From NCBI GenBank assembly GCA_003516705.1, contig DPCJ01000013.1:956-7298 (forward strand): a stretch of 6,343 nt of DNA, in the 5' to 3' direction. The first letter of the stretch is position 1. Every line of letters starts with the position of its first letter. This DNA is from Prolixibacteraceae bacterium (GTDB lineage Bacteria > Bacteroidota > Bacteroidia > Bacteroidales > Prolixibacteraceae). Position numbers and translations under genes: made by a program. Positions 1-6,283 of the stretch are shown here, in pieces. Below the pieces are notes generated by a model. It saw only the letters and a list, made by a program, of their open reading frames with translations, did no database searches and was not told the DNA's origin.

Positions 1-726
1 GCTGCAGTTGCTCACACCGGAACATTTACAGTGATTAACCAGGCCGTAATATTTAAAACCATCGGTTTTATTTTTCTTGCACCAATAATTGGTATGATTA
101 TCTCGTACCTGTTAACACTTGTTATTTTGTGGGCCTTCAAACGGGCTAATCCACACCATTCCAATAAATGGTTCAAACGATTACAGCTTGTATCATCCGG
201 CGCTTTCAGTTTGGGGCACGGTGGCAGCGACTCGCAGAAAGTTGTGGGTATCATTAGTGCGGCCATGCTTGTTTATGTGGCCCAATTGAATCTCGATGGA
301 TTACCAATCCCTGATTGGGCACATGTATCGGAAACCATTGATGCTGCAGGAAAAAAACATTTACATGTTCCCTCATGGATCCCTATTTCGTGTTATGCCG
401 CCATTTCGTTAGGAACAATGATGGGAGGCTGGCGTATTGTAAAAACCATGGGCACAAAAATCACAAAAGTGACCCCGGTTGAAGGTGTTGCTGCCGAAAC
501 TGCCGGTGCAATCACACTTTTTGGTGTTTCACAAGGGTTAGGAATTCCGGTGAGTACAACGCACACTATTGCTGGTTCAATTATGGGTGTGGGTATGACA
601 AAACGCCTTTCGGCAGTTCGCTGGGGAGTTGCATCGAACCTGCTGGTGGCATGGATTCTGACCATCCCCGTGAGTATGCTGATTGCAGGACTTGTTTATC
701 TGGGACTACACGCAATAGGAATTTAA
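1..726 (+). CDS. Inorganic phosphate transporter, PiT family (C-terminal part, 5' end outside window)
   Basis: Integral inner-membrane permease for inorganic phosphate, cation-coupled in the characterised PiT/Pho-4 family. The reading frame is open from the first base, so the gene begins upstream; the GTG at 31 is internal and should not be taken as the start. Of the 241 visible residues, about 17-48 form a strong hydrophobic segment. Residues 69-84 hold the second family repeat, seen as LGHGGSDSQK where relatives usually have GHGG/SNDxQK. Residues 130-150 and 165-195 carry further membrane segments, with the hallmark GIPVSTTHTIAGSIMG at 181-196, and a last helix lies near 213-238. A hydrophilic loop at about 97-127 separates the helices. 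The Asn of the repeat is Ser76 here, while Asp77 is kept. The gene ends 9 bp before the stop of the convergent glycosidase gene, and no terminator hairpin is evident between them. The family call is firm; the N-terminal half and any PhoU-like partner cannot be judged. Confidence 0.95.
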   Translation, partial: AAVAHTGTFTVINQAVIFKTIGFIFLAPIIGMIISYLLTLVILWAFKRANPHHSNKWFKRLQLVSSGAFSLGHGGSDSQKVVGIISAAMLVYVAQLNLDGLPIPDWAHVSETIDAAGKKHLHVPSWIPISCYAAISLGTMMGGWRIVKTMGTKITKVTPVEGVAAETAGAITLFGVSQGLGIPVSTTHTIAGSIMGVGMTKRLSAVRWGVASNLLVAWILTIPVSMLIAGLVYLGLHAIGI

Positions 727-735
727 AATCACAGG

Positions 736-2172
736 TTATTGAAAAATGACATAAGTTCCCACCGACCCTGTTTCTAAAGGAAAGACAAATGTTTTTCCTC
801 CAAGTTGCAGATTGAAATTCTTAGCTGAATCTGAGTCATTCAGCACAACAATAACAAATGTCCCGTCGGGTGCTTTAAAAGCCACGTTTGGCAGCCCCGG
901 CGGGATATTTGTTTCCACCCTGACCGAACCCGGTCGCACAAACTTTGATGCGTGGGCAACAATATAATACGCCGGGTTGTGGGTCACCACATCTCCGTCG
1001 ATAGTTACAGCACCCAAACACTGGGTGCAACCACCCGGAGTGTGTGGTTTTTGCTGCGGGTCGGCAGCGAGATTCCACTCAAGCACGGTTTTGCACCAGT
1101 TGCGCGATGCCCCGATGATGAGGTTTTTTACGTGCCACTGCAAATCGCCGCCAAAATTACCAGGCGCGCCAATCCATTGTTCAGTAAAATAGAGGTTTTT
1201 ATCAGGGTGTGCCTCGTGTACTTTACTCACATTTTCGATTACGCCACCATAAAGATGAAACGCCGAACCATCGATGTATTTCTTTGCTTCCGGGTCGTTT
1301 AAAACTGTAATCGGATATTCGGGTTTGTCGGCATTATGATCGTAAATAATGATTTTGGTTTTTATTTCGGCAGCTTTAAAAGCCGGTCCAAGACTGCGTT
1401 TTATAAAATCGGCCTGTTCGGTTGCGGGCATCAGCAAACTCGGATTATTTCCCGGGTGCAGCGGTTCGTTTTGCACTGTAATCGCATCGATTGTTATTCC
1501 CTCTTTTTGCATCTCCTGAATATATTTCACAAAATACTTTGCGTAGGCATCGTAATATTCCGGGTTCAGACTTCCGCCTTTTGTAGCGATGTTGGTTTTC
1601 ATCCAGGTGGGAGGCGACCAGGGTGAAGCCAGAATTTTTATTTCGGGATTAATTGCGAGAATTTCTTTTAAAACGGGAATCAGAAATTTGCGGTCGGGAG
1701 CCAGCGAAAACCGCTCCATATTTATGTCTGTTTCGCCTTCGAGTAAATCGTTATACGAAAAAACTTCGGCATCCAAATCCGATGCGCCGAGACTGATTCT
1801 CAGGTAACTGATTCCAATGTTTTCTTTGTCGATAGCAAACAGTTCGGTCAAAAGTTCATGGCGTTTTGTCGCCGACATGTTGTTGATGTGAAAAGCACTT
1901 CCGCCGGTAAGTGTAAAACCAAAACCATCCATCTCCTGAAAGGTTTTTTCAGCAAGTAATTCAATGGTCGGGTTGTTGTTGTCTGGTGTACTTTGAGCTT
2001 TAATTTCCTGTTTGGCAAATAGTAACGATTTATCAGGGGTTGTCTGGTAAAGGATAATCTTCTCCTTATGTTTTTGATGAGGATTTATACAACTTGCTTT
2101 TTTCTGAAATCCGGCAAACAACAACAAAATCATCAGGAAATTCAATGCTTGTTTTTTACAAATCATATTCAT
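736..2172 (-). CDS. Secreted glycoside hydrolase family 30 (GH30) beta-glycosidase, probably a beta-glucanase/glucosidase type
   Basis: Retaining beta-glycosidase of clan GH-A, 478 aa, full length for GH30. Residues 1-28 form a signal peptide (hydrophobic core about 11-21). A Cys follows at 28, but the preceding KAS is a poor lipobox, so either a secreted protein or a lipoprotein is possible. Residues about 38-78 and 418-478 should form the beta-sandwich domain, with the (beta/alpha)8 barrel between. Visible family motifs are MDGFGFTLTGG at 81-91, RISLGASDLD at 125-134, SPWSPPTWMK at 183-192, the acid/base Glu236 in TVQNEP, and the nucleophile Glu331 in YFTEQW. The later GGDLQWH, LEWNL and HTPGGCTQC stretches resemble Bacteroidota GH30 enzymes often placed in subfamily 3 (beta-1,6-glucanases); that subfamily and the substrate are inference. 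It lies 77 bp downstream of the ROK kinase on the same strand, suggesting one sugar-processing operon. Start: ATG at 2172; a second in-frame ATG lies at 2166, two codons in, and either gives the same signal peptide. Confidence 0.95.
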   Translation of the reverse strand: MNMICKKQALNFLMILLLFAGFQKKASCINPHQKHKEKIILYQTTPDKSLLFAKQEIKAQSTPDNNNPTIELLAEKTFQEMDGFGFTLTGGSAFHINNMSATKRHELLTELFAIDKENIGISYLRISLGASDLDAEVFSYNDLLEGETDINMERFSLAPDRKFLIPVLKEILAINPEIKILASPWSPPTWMKTNIATKGGSLNPEYYDAYAKYFVKYIQEMQKEGITIDAITVQNEPLHPGNNPSLLMPATEQADFIKRSLGPAFKAAEIKTKIIIYDHNADKPEYPITVLNDPEAKKYIDGSAFHLYGGVIENVSKVHEAHPDKNLYFTEQWIGAPGNFGGDLQWHVKNLIIGASRNWCKTVLEWNLAADPQQKPHTPGGCTQCLGAVTIDGDVVTHNPAYYIVAHASKFVRPGSVRVETNIPPGLPNVAFKAPDGTFVIVVLNDSDSAKNFNLQLGGKTFVFPLETGSVGTYVIFQ

Positions 2173-2249
2173 AAGTTTAGATTAGTGTTGAAAAAATAGT
2201 TACATATAAAATATTGTCCCCAATTTCGAACCACATCGGCTGATCTGAT

Positions 2250-3230
2250 TTATTTCTCCAGTTCTTTCCAAACCATAGCGCTTGCTCCTGTAATCGCTGC
2301 ATCGCCGGGATTCAGTTTTGAAGGAAGAATTTCAATTTTGTTCTTATAAATCGACAGCAGGTTTTTTTCCATGCTGGCTTTTGTTGGACTGAACAGCAAA
2401 TCGCCTGCTGCGGTTGGCCCGCCAAACAGAAAAATTGCCCGCGGACTCAGGTGATACACCGTGTTGGCCAGTCCCATTCCCAGCCATTCGCCTGTTTTTT
2501 CAAAAACTTCGAGTGCAATTTTATCACCCTTTTCGGCGGCCTCAAAAATCATTTTCGAATCGAGTTCGGCAAGTGATTTTTCAGACAGCAAACTTTCGGC
2601 GTTATCATGCTGTTTCAAAAGTTCAATGGCCGTATTTTTCATGCCCGGAGCTGAACAGTATGCTTCGAGGTGACCTGAAAAACCGCAGCTACAAAGTCTT
2701 CCACCGGGAATCAGCACTGAGTGACCAATTTCACCGGCCAACCCGTCGGCTCCAATAACCAGATCGCCGTTGGCAACAATGCCACTTCCAACACCAGTTC
2801 CGAGGGTAAACATCACAAAATCGCGCATTCCTTTTGCACCACCATACATCATTTCGCCCATGGCAGCTGCATTGGCATCGTTGGTTAAAACAATAACAGG
2901 CATTTCTGCGAAATGGCGACGAACCGAATCAACAACCGGCAATCTTCCTTTAAACGATAGATTGGTAGCAAAATCGATAGTTCCGGTGTGGTAATTTCCA
3001 ATGGGAGCTCCAACACCGATTCCCATAACTTTCAGATTTTTAACCTGCTTATCAGCTTCGGAAATCAGTTTTTTAATGGTATCCGAAAGGTCGGCAATAT
3101 ATCGTTCAAAATCACAATGAGCAGGTGTCGGAATGCTGGTTTTCAATATCACTGTTCCATCCTGGTCAACAATGCCGATAACCGTGTTAGTTCCGCCAAT
3201 ATCGACACCAATTGCCACTTTCTTCTCCAT
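2250..3230 (-). CDS. ROK-family sugar kinase, probably glucokinase
   Basis: Cytoplasmic ATP-dependent sugar kinase, 326 aa, the usual ROK length; glucose is the likeliest substrate given the neighbouring glycosidase. The N-terminal phosphate loop reads GVDIGGTNT (residues 8-16). The catalytic base is probably Asp118 in TNDANAAAMGE. A glycine-rich ATP-binding stretch, LGTGVGSGIV, spans 143-152. The ROK signature follows: GLAGEIGH at 163-170, then CSCGFSGHLE at 180-189, with sugar-contacting Glu167, His170 and Glu189. The usual structural zinc site is one His plus three Cys in CxCGxxGCxE; here the third Cys is His187. The C-terminal LFGGPTAAGD (268-277) is the second nucleotide-binding glycine loop. 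The start at 3230 is preceded by an A-rich leader typical of Bacteroidota. It is the first gene of the leftward unit and probably cotranscribed with the GH30 gene. N-acetylglucosamine, mannose or fructose kinase, or a ROK protein of other specificity, remains possible. No DNA-binding domain is present, so it is not a NagC-type repressor. Confidence 0.93.
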   Translation of the reverse strand: MEKKVAIGVDIGGTNTVIGIVDQDGTVILKTSIPTPAHCDFERYIADLSDTIKKLISEADKQVKNLKVMGIGVGAPIGNYHTGTIDFATNLSFKGRLPVVDSVRRHFAEMPVIVLTNDANAAAMGEMMYGGAKGMRDFVMFTLGTGVGSGIVANGDLVIGADGLAGEIGHSVLIPGGRLCSCGFSGHLEAYCSAPGMKNTAIELLKQHDNAESLLSEKSLAELDSKMIFEAAEKGDKIALEVFEKTGEWLGMGLANTVYHLSPRAIFLFGGPTAAGDLLFSPTKASMEKNLLSIYKNKIEILPSKLNPGDAAITGASAMVWKELEK

Positions 3231-3258
3231 TTATTTTTTTGTTTTTGCTGAATGGACG

Positions 3259-3297
3259 CAAATTTAAAAATATATTGCCAATCAGGCTGTATTCAAA
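3259..3297 (-). promoter_or_regulatory. Candidate promoter(s) for the ROK kinase-GH30 unit
   Basis: On the minus strand two Bacteroidota-type elements precede the kinase start at 3230. One is TTTG (3297-3294), a 19-nt spacer, and TATATTTT (3274-3267), one base off the TAnnTTTG consensus with correct spacing. The other is an exact TAAATTTG (3266-3259) that lacks a good -33 partner. Either would give a 5' leader of roughly 20-30 nt. The elements match by eye only, and AT-rich sequence produces such matches by chance. Confidence 0.4.
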
Positions 3298-3347
3298 TCA
3301 CCAGTTATGAATTGCAGTTATATTTTATTGAACTCCGGTTTAAATTA

Positions 3348-3355
3348 TAAATTTG
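3348..3355 (+). promoter_or_regulatory. Candidate -7 promoter element for the yidD-metal transporter operon
   Basis: TAAATTTG is an exact match to the Bacteroidota -7 consensus TAnnTTTG. The -33 region is weak: only TTTT/TTTA at 3323-3327 lies at a 20-21 nt spacing. Transcription would begin near 3360-3363, at or next to the yidD ATG (3361). A weaker element, TATATTTT at 3319-3326, could give a normal leader of about 30 nt instead. The element sits inside overlapping short palindromes (3342-3354 and 3351-3360), which could form an operator. Confidence 0.4.
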
Positions 3356-3360
3356 CAAAT

Positions 3361-3645
3361 ATGCAATGTATTGTAAAAACCATATTTAAATTGATTGGAT
3401 GGGTGTTGCTGGTGCCGGTTTACATATACAAATATGCAATTTCTCCGTTTACGCCGGCATCGTGCCGTCACTACCCCACTTGCTCTGAATATGCGTTGCA
3501 GGCTGTAAAAATTCATGGACCATTTAAAGGATTCTGGCTTGCCACAAAACGGATTTCGCGCTGTCACCCCTGGGGAACTTCGGGTTACGACCCTGTTCCT
3601 CCAAAGGAAGTCAGCAGCGAACATAAACATGACTGTAAACATTGA
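3361..3645 (+). CDS. yidD: YidD, membrane protein insertion efficiency factor
   Basis: Small inner-membrane-associated protein that in Escherichia coli aids insertion of proteins through the YidC/Sec route. The 94 residues hold the whole family core: an amphipathic/hydrophobic N-terminus (about 4-26), then YKYAISPF (23-30), CRHYPTCSEYA (35-45), HGPFKG (52-57), and KRISRCHPWG with GYDPVP (63-80). Conserved Cys are at 35, 41 and 68. The ATG at 3361 is preferred over the in-frame ATG at 3307, because family members begin shortly before the hydrophobic stretch and the 18 extra residues look unrelated. The tail after the core is short and metal-ligand rich, EHKHDCKH (87-94). The usual yidD neighbours (rpmH, rnpA, yidC) are absent; instead a metal ABC importer begins 22 nt downstream on the same strand, so cotranscription is likely. 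Family identity is secure; the link to metal uptake is inference from position and tail. Confidence 0.95.
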   Translation: MQCIVKTIFKLIGWVLLVPVYIYKYAISPFTPASCRHYPTCSEYALQAVKIHGPFKGFWLATKRISRCHPWGTSGYDPVPPKEVSSEHKHDCKH

Positions 3646-3667
3646 TAACACAATCTTAAAATTCATA

Positions 3668-4540
3668 ATGAAAAATCTTATCCTGATTATTTCAATCGTG
3701 TTGATATTCGCCGGGTGCGGGCAAAAAAAAGCAACCGTTGAAAACTCAACAAAAAACATTACTGTAAGTATTCTGCCTCAAAAAAATTTTATCGAAAAAA
3801 TTGCCGGAAACGATTTTACTGTAAATGTTCTTTTGCCGCCGGGAACCAGTCCCGCTGCCTATTCCTTATTACCATCGCAAATGGCCGAAATTGCAAAGAC
3901 TGCAATTTGGTTCAGAATGGGTTATATCGGGTTCGAACTTTCGTGGAAAGACAAAATAATTGCTGCCAACCCAGCCATGAAAGTGGTTGATTTATCGGAA
4001 GGACTTGATTTGATTGCAGCTGGTAAAACAACAGAAGGCGAAAATACAATTCTGACAGGTGTTGACCCGCACATATGGATGTCGCCCACGCTGGTAAAGC
4101 AAATGGCAGCAAAAATGCTGTCCGCAATTTCGGATATCAATCCTGCCGAAAAAGAAAAATACGAGGCCAACTACAATGCCTTTATATCTGAAATTGATTC
4201 GCTTGATGCTGAAATTCGCAGCCAGCTTGCACCTTTTGCCGGAAAAAAAATTATTACATTTCACCCGAGCCTCTCCTATTTTGCCCGCGATTACGGAATT
4301 GAACAGCTTTCACTCGAATCGGGCAGTAAAGAACCCACCCCGCAACGCATGACTGAATTAATTGATTTGGCCAGACATGAAAACATTAAAGTAATTTATA
4401 TTCAGGGCGAACTCGACCGTGAACACGCCAGGGTTTTTGCCGAAGAAACCGGTGGCGAAGTTGTTCAGGTGCATCCGCTCAATCCCGACTGGTCAGCCAA
4501 TTTACGCGAAATGACACAAACAATTATCAGTAATTTTTAA
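3668..4540 (+). CDS. Metal (Zn/Mn-type) ABC transporter substrate-binding lipoprotein, ZnuA/TroA family
   Basis: Cluster A-I periplasmic metal receptor, 290 aa, that delivers a divalent cation to the ABC permease encoded downstream. The chosen start gives a lipoprotein signal, MKNLILIISIVLIFAGC, with Cys17 as the lipidated residue. The open frame runs back to 3515, but those codons overlap yidD and would bury the signal. No acidic export tag follows Cys17 (GQKK), which suits retention on the inner membrane. Family landmarks are LLPPGTSPAAY (55-65), DPHIWMSP (133-140), the long linking helix about 160-187, TFHPSLSYFARDYG (197-210), and the C-terminal QVHPLNPDW..NL (267-279). His135 and His199 match two classical ligands. 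The first classical His (SPH in E. coli ZnuA) is Ala63, and the usual Asp of the C-terminal DPL motif is His269. There is no His-rich loop. The stop overlaps the ATPase start by one base (TAATG). Zinc is likeliest but manganese or iron cannot be excluded. Confidence 0.93.
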   Translation: MKNLILIISIVLIFAGCGQKKATVENSTKNITVSILPQKNFIEKIAGNDFTVNVLLPPGTSPAAYSLLPSQMAEIAKTAIWFRMGYIGFELSWKDKIIAANPAMKVVDLSEGLDLIAAGKTTEGENTILTGVDPHIWMSPTLVKQMAAKMLSAISDINPAEKEKYEANYNAFISEIDSLDAEIRSQLAPFAGKKIITFHPSLSYFARDYGIEQLSLESGSKEPTPQRMTELIDLARHENIKVIYIQGELDREHARVFAEETGGEVVQVHPLNPDWSANLREMTQTIISNF

Positions 4541-5286
4541 TGGAACCTTTGATTCATATCGAAAATATGACTGTTGGTTACGACAGGAAACCGGTTATTA
4601 CCAACGTCAATCTCAAGATATTTGAAAATGATTTTATTGGTGTTATCGGCCCAAACGGAGGTGGAAAAACTTCGCTTTTAAAAGCAATTCTTGGGCTCAT
4701 TCACCCTTTTGAAGGAAAAATAATTTTCAGAAGCGACATAAATCTTCAGAAAAAACCAATTGGCTATCTGCCGCAGGTAAAAAACATCGACCGCAGATTT
4801 CCCATCACAGTTTTCGATGTGGTAAAATCGGGGTTGATGATGAGCAACACAATAGAAACAAAAGAGAAAACAAAACAAAGAGTTAACGATTTGCTTGCCG
4901 AAACCGGGATAGTTGAAATCCGCAACAAAGCCATCGGCGAACTTTCAGGGGGACAAATGCAGCGGGTTTTTTTGTGCAGAGCCATCATCAGTAATCCGAA
5001 AATCCTGATTCTCGACGAACCCGATACTTTTGTTGACAACCGTTTTGAAGGCGAATTGTACCAGAAACTTGGAAAACTGAACGAAAATATGACCATCATC
5101 CTGGTATCGCATGATGTCGGAACCATTGCAGGGTATGTAAAAACCATTGCCTGTGTAAACGGCAGGTTGCATTATCATACCGACAATAAAATCACACAGG
5201 AGCAGCTTGACGAGTACAACTGTCCCATACAACTCATTTCTCACGGTAAAGTGCCTCACCGGGTTTTAAAAAATCACATTTTATGA
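4540..5286 (+). CDS. Metal (Zn/Mn-type) ABC transporter ATP-binding protein, ZnuC/TroB-like
   Basis: Cytoplasmic ATPase, 248 aa, that powers the metal importer; two copies would pair with two permease subunits. All nucleotide-binding motifs are intact: Walker A GPNGGGKT at 37-44, Q-loop Gln79 in GYLPQV, signature LSGGQMQR at 135-142, Walker B ILILDEP at 155-161 with catalytic Glu160, and the switch His191 in LVSHD. The D-loop reads DTFVD (162-166). The C-terminal extension (about 207-248) contains HYH, YNCPIQLISHG and PHRVL, a pattern I recall from metal-transport ATPases of this group; its His and Cys residues could sense or contact metal, but this is unproven. The start shares a base with the receptor stop, and the end overlaps the permease start by 4 nt (ATGA). 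This tight coupling indicates a single operon and matched synthesis of the subunits. Confidence 0.95.
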   Translation: MEPLIHIENMTVGYDRKPVITNVNLKIFENDFIGVIGPNGGGKTSLLKAILGLIHPFEGKIIFRSDINLQKKPIGYLPQVKNIDRRFPITVFDVVKSGLMMSNTIETKEKTKQRVNDLLAETGIVEIRNKAIGELSGGQMQRVFLCRAIISNPKILILDEPDTFVDNRFEGELYQKLGKLNENMTIILVSHDVGTIAGYVKTIACVNGRLHYHTDNKITQEQLDEYNCPIQLISHGKVPHRVLKNHIL

Positions 5287-6095
5287 ACTCACCTGTCGAT
5301 TTACTTCAATATGATTTTTTTGTAAAAGCCTTTCTTTCCGCGGTTTTTGCAAGCATTTCGTGTGGAATTATCGGTGGATATGTTGTGGCAAAACGCATTG
5401 TTTTTATCAGTGGCGGAATCACTCACGCATCGTTTGGTGGTATCGGACTGGCATTTTTTATGGGATTCAACCCTTTGCTGGGGGCGGTACTTTTTGCCAT
5501 TTTATCGGCGCTCGGCATCCAGTTTTTTACAAAAGTTGCCGAAATCCGCGAAGATTCATCAATTGCAATCTGGTGGTCGCTCGGGATGGCGCTCGGGATA
5601 ATTTTTGTTTTTCTTACACCCGGCTACACCCCAAACCTGATGAGTTATCTTTTTGGAAACATACTTACGGTAACCACCAGCGAACTTTGGTGGATGTTTT
5701 TGCTTGTTGCAGTTATTCTTGTAGTTTTTCTGGTATTCTTTAAACCTATATTATACATTGCTTTCGACGAGGAATTTGCCAAAACAGCCGGTCTGCCGGT
5801 TGCGCTTTTTAATTATGTTATCATCACACTCATTGCGCTCACGGTGGTGCTTAATATCAGAGTTGTAGGAATTATTCTTATACTTTCGCTGCTGACCATT
5901 CCGCAGGCTACGGCCAACCTCTTTACCAGCGATTTTAAAAAGTTACTCGTTCTTTCCACATTATTTGCATTTGCCGGCTCGGTTTCCGGGTTAATCATTT
6001 CGTGGATGCTTGATATTCCATCGGGTGCAGCCATTATTTTTACCCTGGTTATCGTTTTTGGTGTTTTAAAACTGGTTAAACATTTTGTGAGATGA
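5283..6095 (+). CDS. Metal (Zn/Mn-type) ABC transporter permease, ZnuB/TroC family
   Basis: Polytopic inner-membrane subunit, 270 aa, forming the channel of the metal importer (ABC-3 family). Hydrophobic segments lie at about 13-35, 49-80, 93-112, 118-130, 135-160, 173-190, 194-212, 220-242 and 246-265, consistent with eight or nine helices. Family marks are SGGITHASFGGIG (43-55), corresponding to the usual SHA..G..L region, the cytoplasmic coupling stretch FDEEFAKTAGLPV (161-173), RVVGIILILSLLTIPQATA (193-211) and IPSGAAIIF (245-253). Length and order are normal and no frameshift is seen. It begins inside the ATPase stop (ATGA) and ends in another ATGA shared with the small Cys-rich gene, so all should be translated from one message. 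Metal specificity cannot be read from the sequence. Confidence 0.94.
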   Translation: MNSPVDLLQYDFFVKAFLSAVFASISCGIIGGYVVAKRIVFISGGITHASFGGIGLAFFMGFNPLLGAVLFAILSALGIQFFTKVAEIREDSSIAIWWSLGMALGIIFVFLTPGYTPNLMSYLFGNILTVTTSELWWMFLLVAVILVVFLVFFKPILYIAFDEEFAKTAGLPVALFNYVIITLIALTVVLNIRVVGIILILSLLTIPQATANLFTSDFKKLLVLSTLFAFAGSVSGLIISWMLDIPSGAAIIFTLVIVFGVLKLVKHFVR

Positions 6096-6283
6096 TTACC
6101 AAACGTGCAGCGCTTTTCTATACCTGCGAAAAATGTGGATTCAGGTTTTCAAATTTCGATTTGCCCCGAACCTGCAGCAACTGTTTTGCCTGCACCGGAT
6201 GCGAAATTTATATTTGCCCGCAGTGTGAATCCGAAGTAGTTATAAAACCAATAAAACCTTTGAAGCGAACTGATTCTGTTTAG
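6092..6283 (+). CDS. Small eight-cysteine zinc-ribbon-like protein coupled to the metal importer
   Basis: Unrecognised protein of 63 aa. It holds eight cysteines in four CxxC pairs: 12/15, 28/31, 34/37 and 42/45. The first pair, in YTCEKCGFRF, looks like a zinc-ribbon knuckle; the last three are packed into 18 residues. Two tetracysteine sites, or a small metal cluster, are possible. There is no signal peptide or membrane segment, so it should be cytoplasmic. The tail is basic (KPIKPLKR). The ATG lies within the permease stop (ATGA), the same 4-nt coupling as between the ATPase and permease, which strongly supports it as a real translated gene of the operon. A role in binding, buffering or passing on the imported metal, or in sensing it, is inferred from context only. 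A general nucleic-acid-binding zinc ribbon is the main alternative. Confidence 0.8.
   Translation: MITKRAALFYTCEKCGFRFSNFDLPRTCSNCFACTGCEIYICPQCESEVVIKPIKPLKRTDSV

Noticed and set aside
727..735. Shared bidirectional terminator between the phosphate transporter and the GH30 gene
   Set aside because: Only 9 bp separate the stop codons and I found no hairpin across them or in the adjoining gene ends.
952..1302. 116-codon plus-strand open frame inside the GH30 gene
   Set aside because: It lies fully opposite an intact GH30 coding region with catalytic motifs; its Cys/Arg-rich translation looks like a shadow frame.
2173..2249. Separate promoter for the GH30 gene
   Set aside because: The best match on the minus strand (TATTTTTT) is one base off consensus and has no TTTG at a suitable distance; it is no better than chance in this AT-rich gap.
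3307..3360. Longer yidD start at ATG 3307
   Set aside because: The extra 18 residues do not resemble YidD N-termini, and the exact -7 promoter element would fall inside the coding region; the ATG at 3361 fits the family length.
3515..3667. Longer receptor start at 3515 (or ATG 3629)
   Set aside because: These codons overlap yidD in another frame and would place 13-51 residues before a clear lipoprotein signal peptide.
3340..3759. 139-codon minus-strand open frame across yidD and the start of the receptor gene
   Set aside because: It is antisense to two well-supported genes and its translation shows no recognisable domain or signal.
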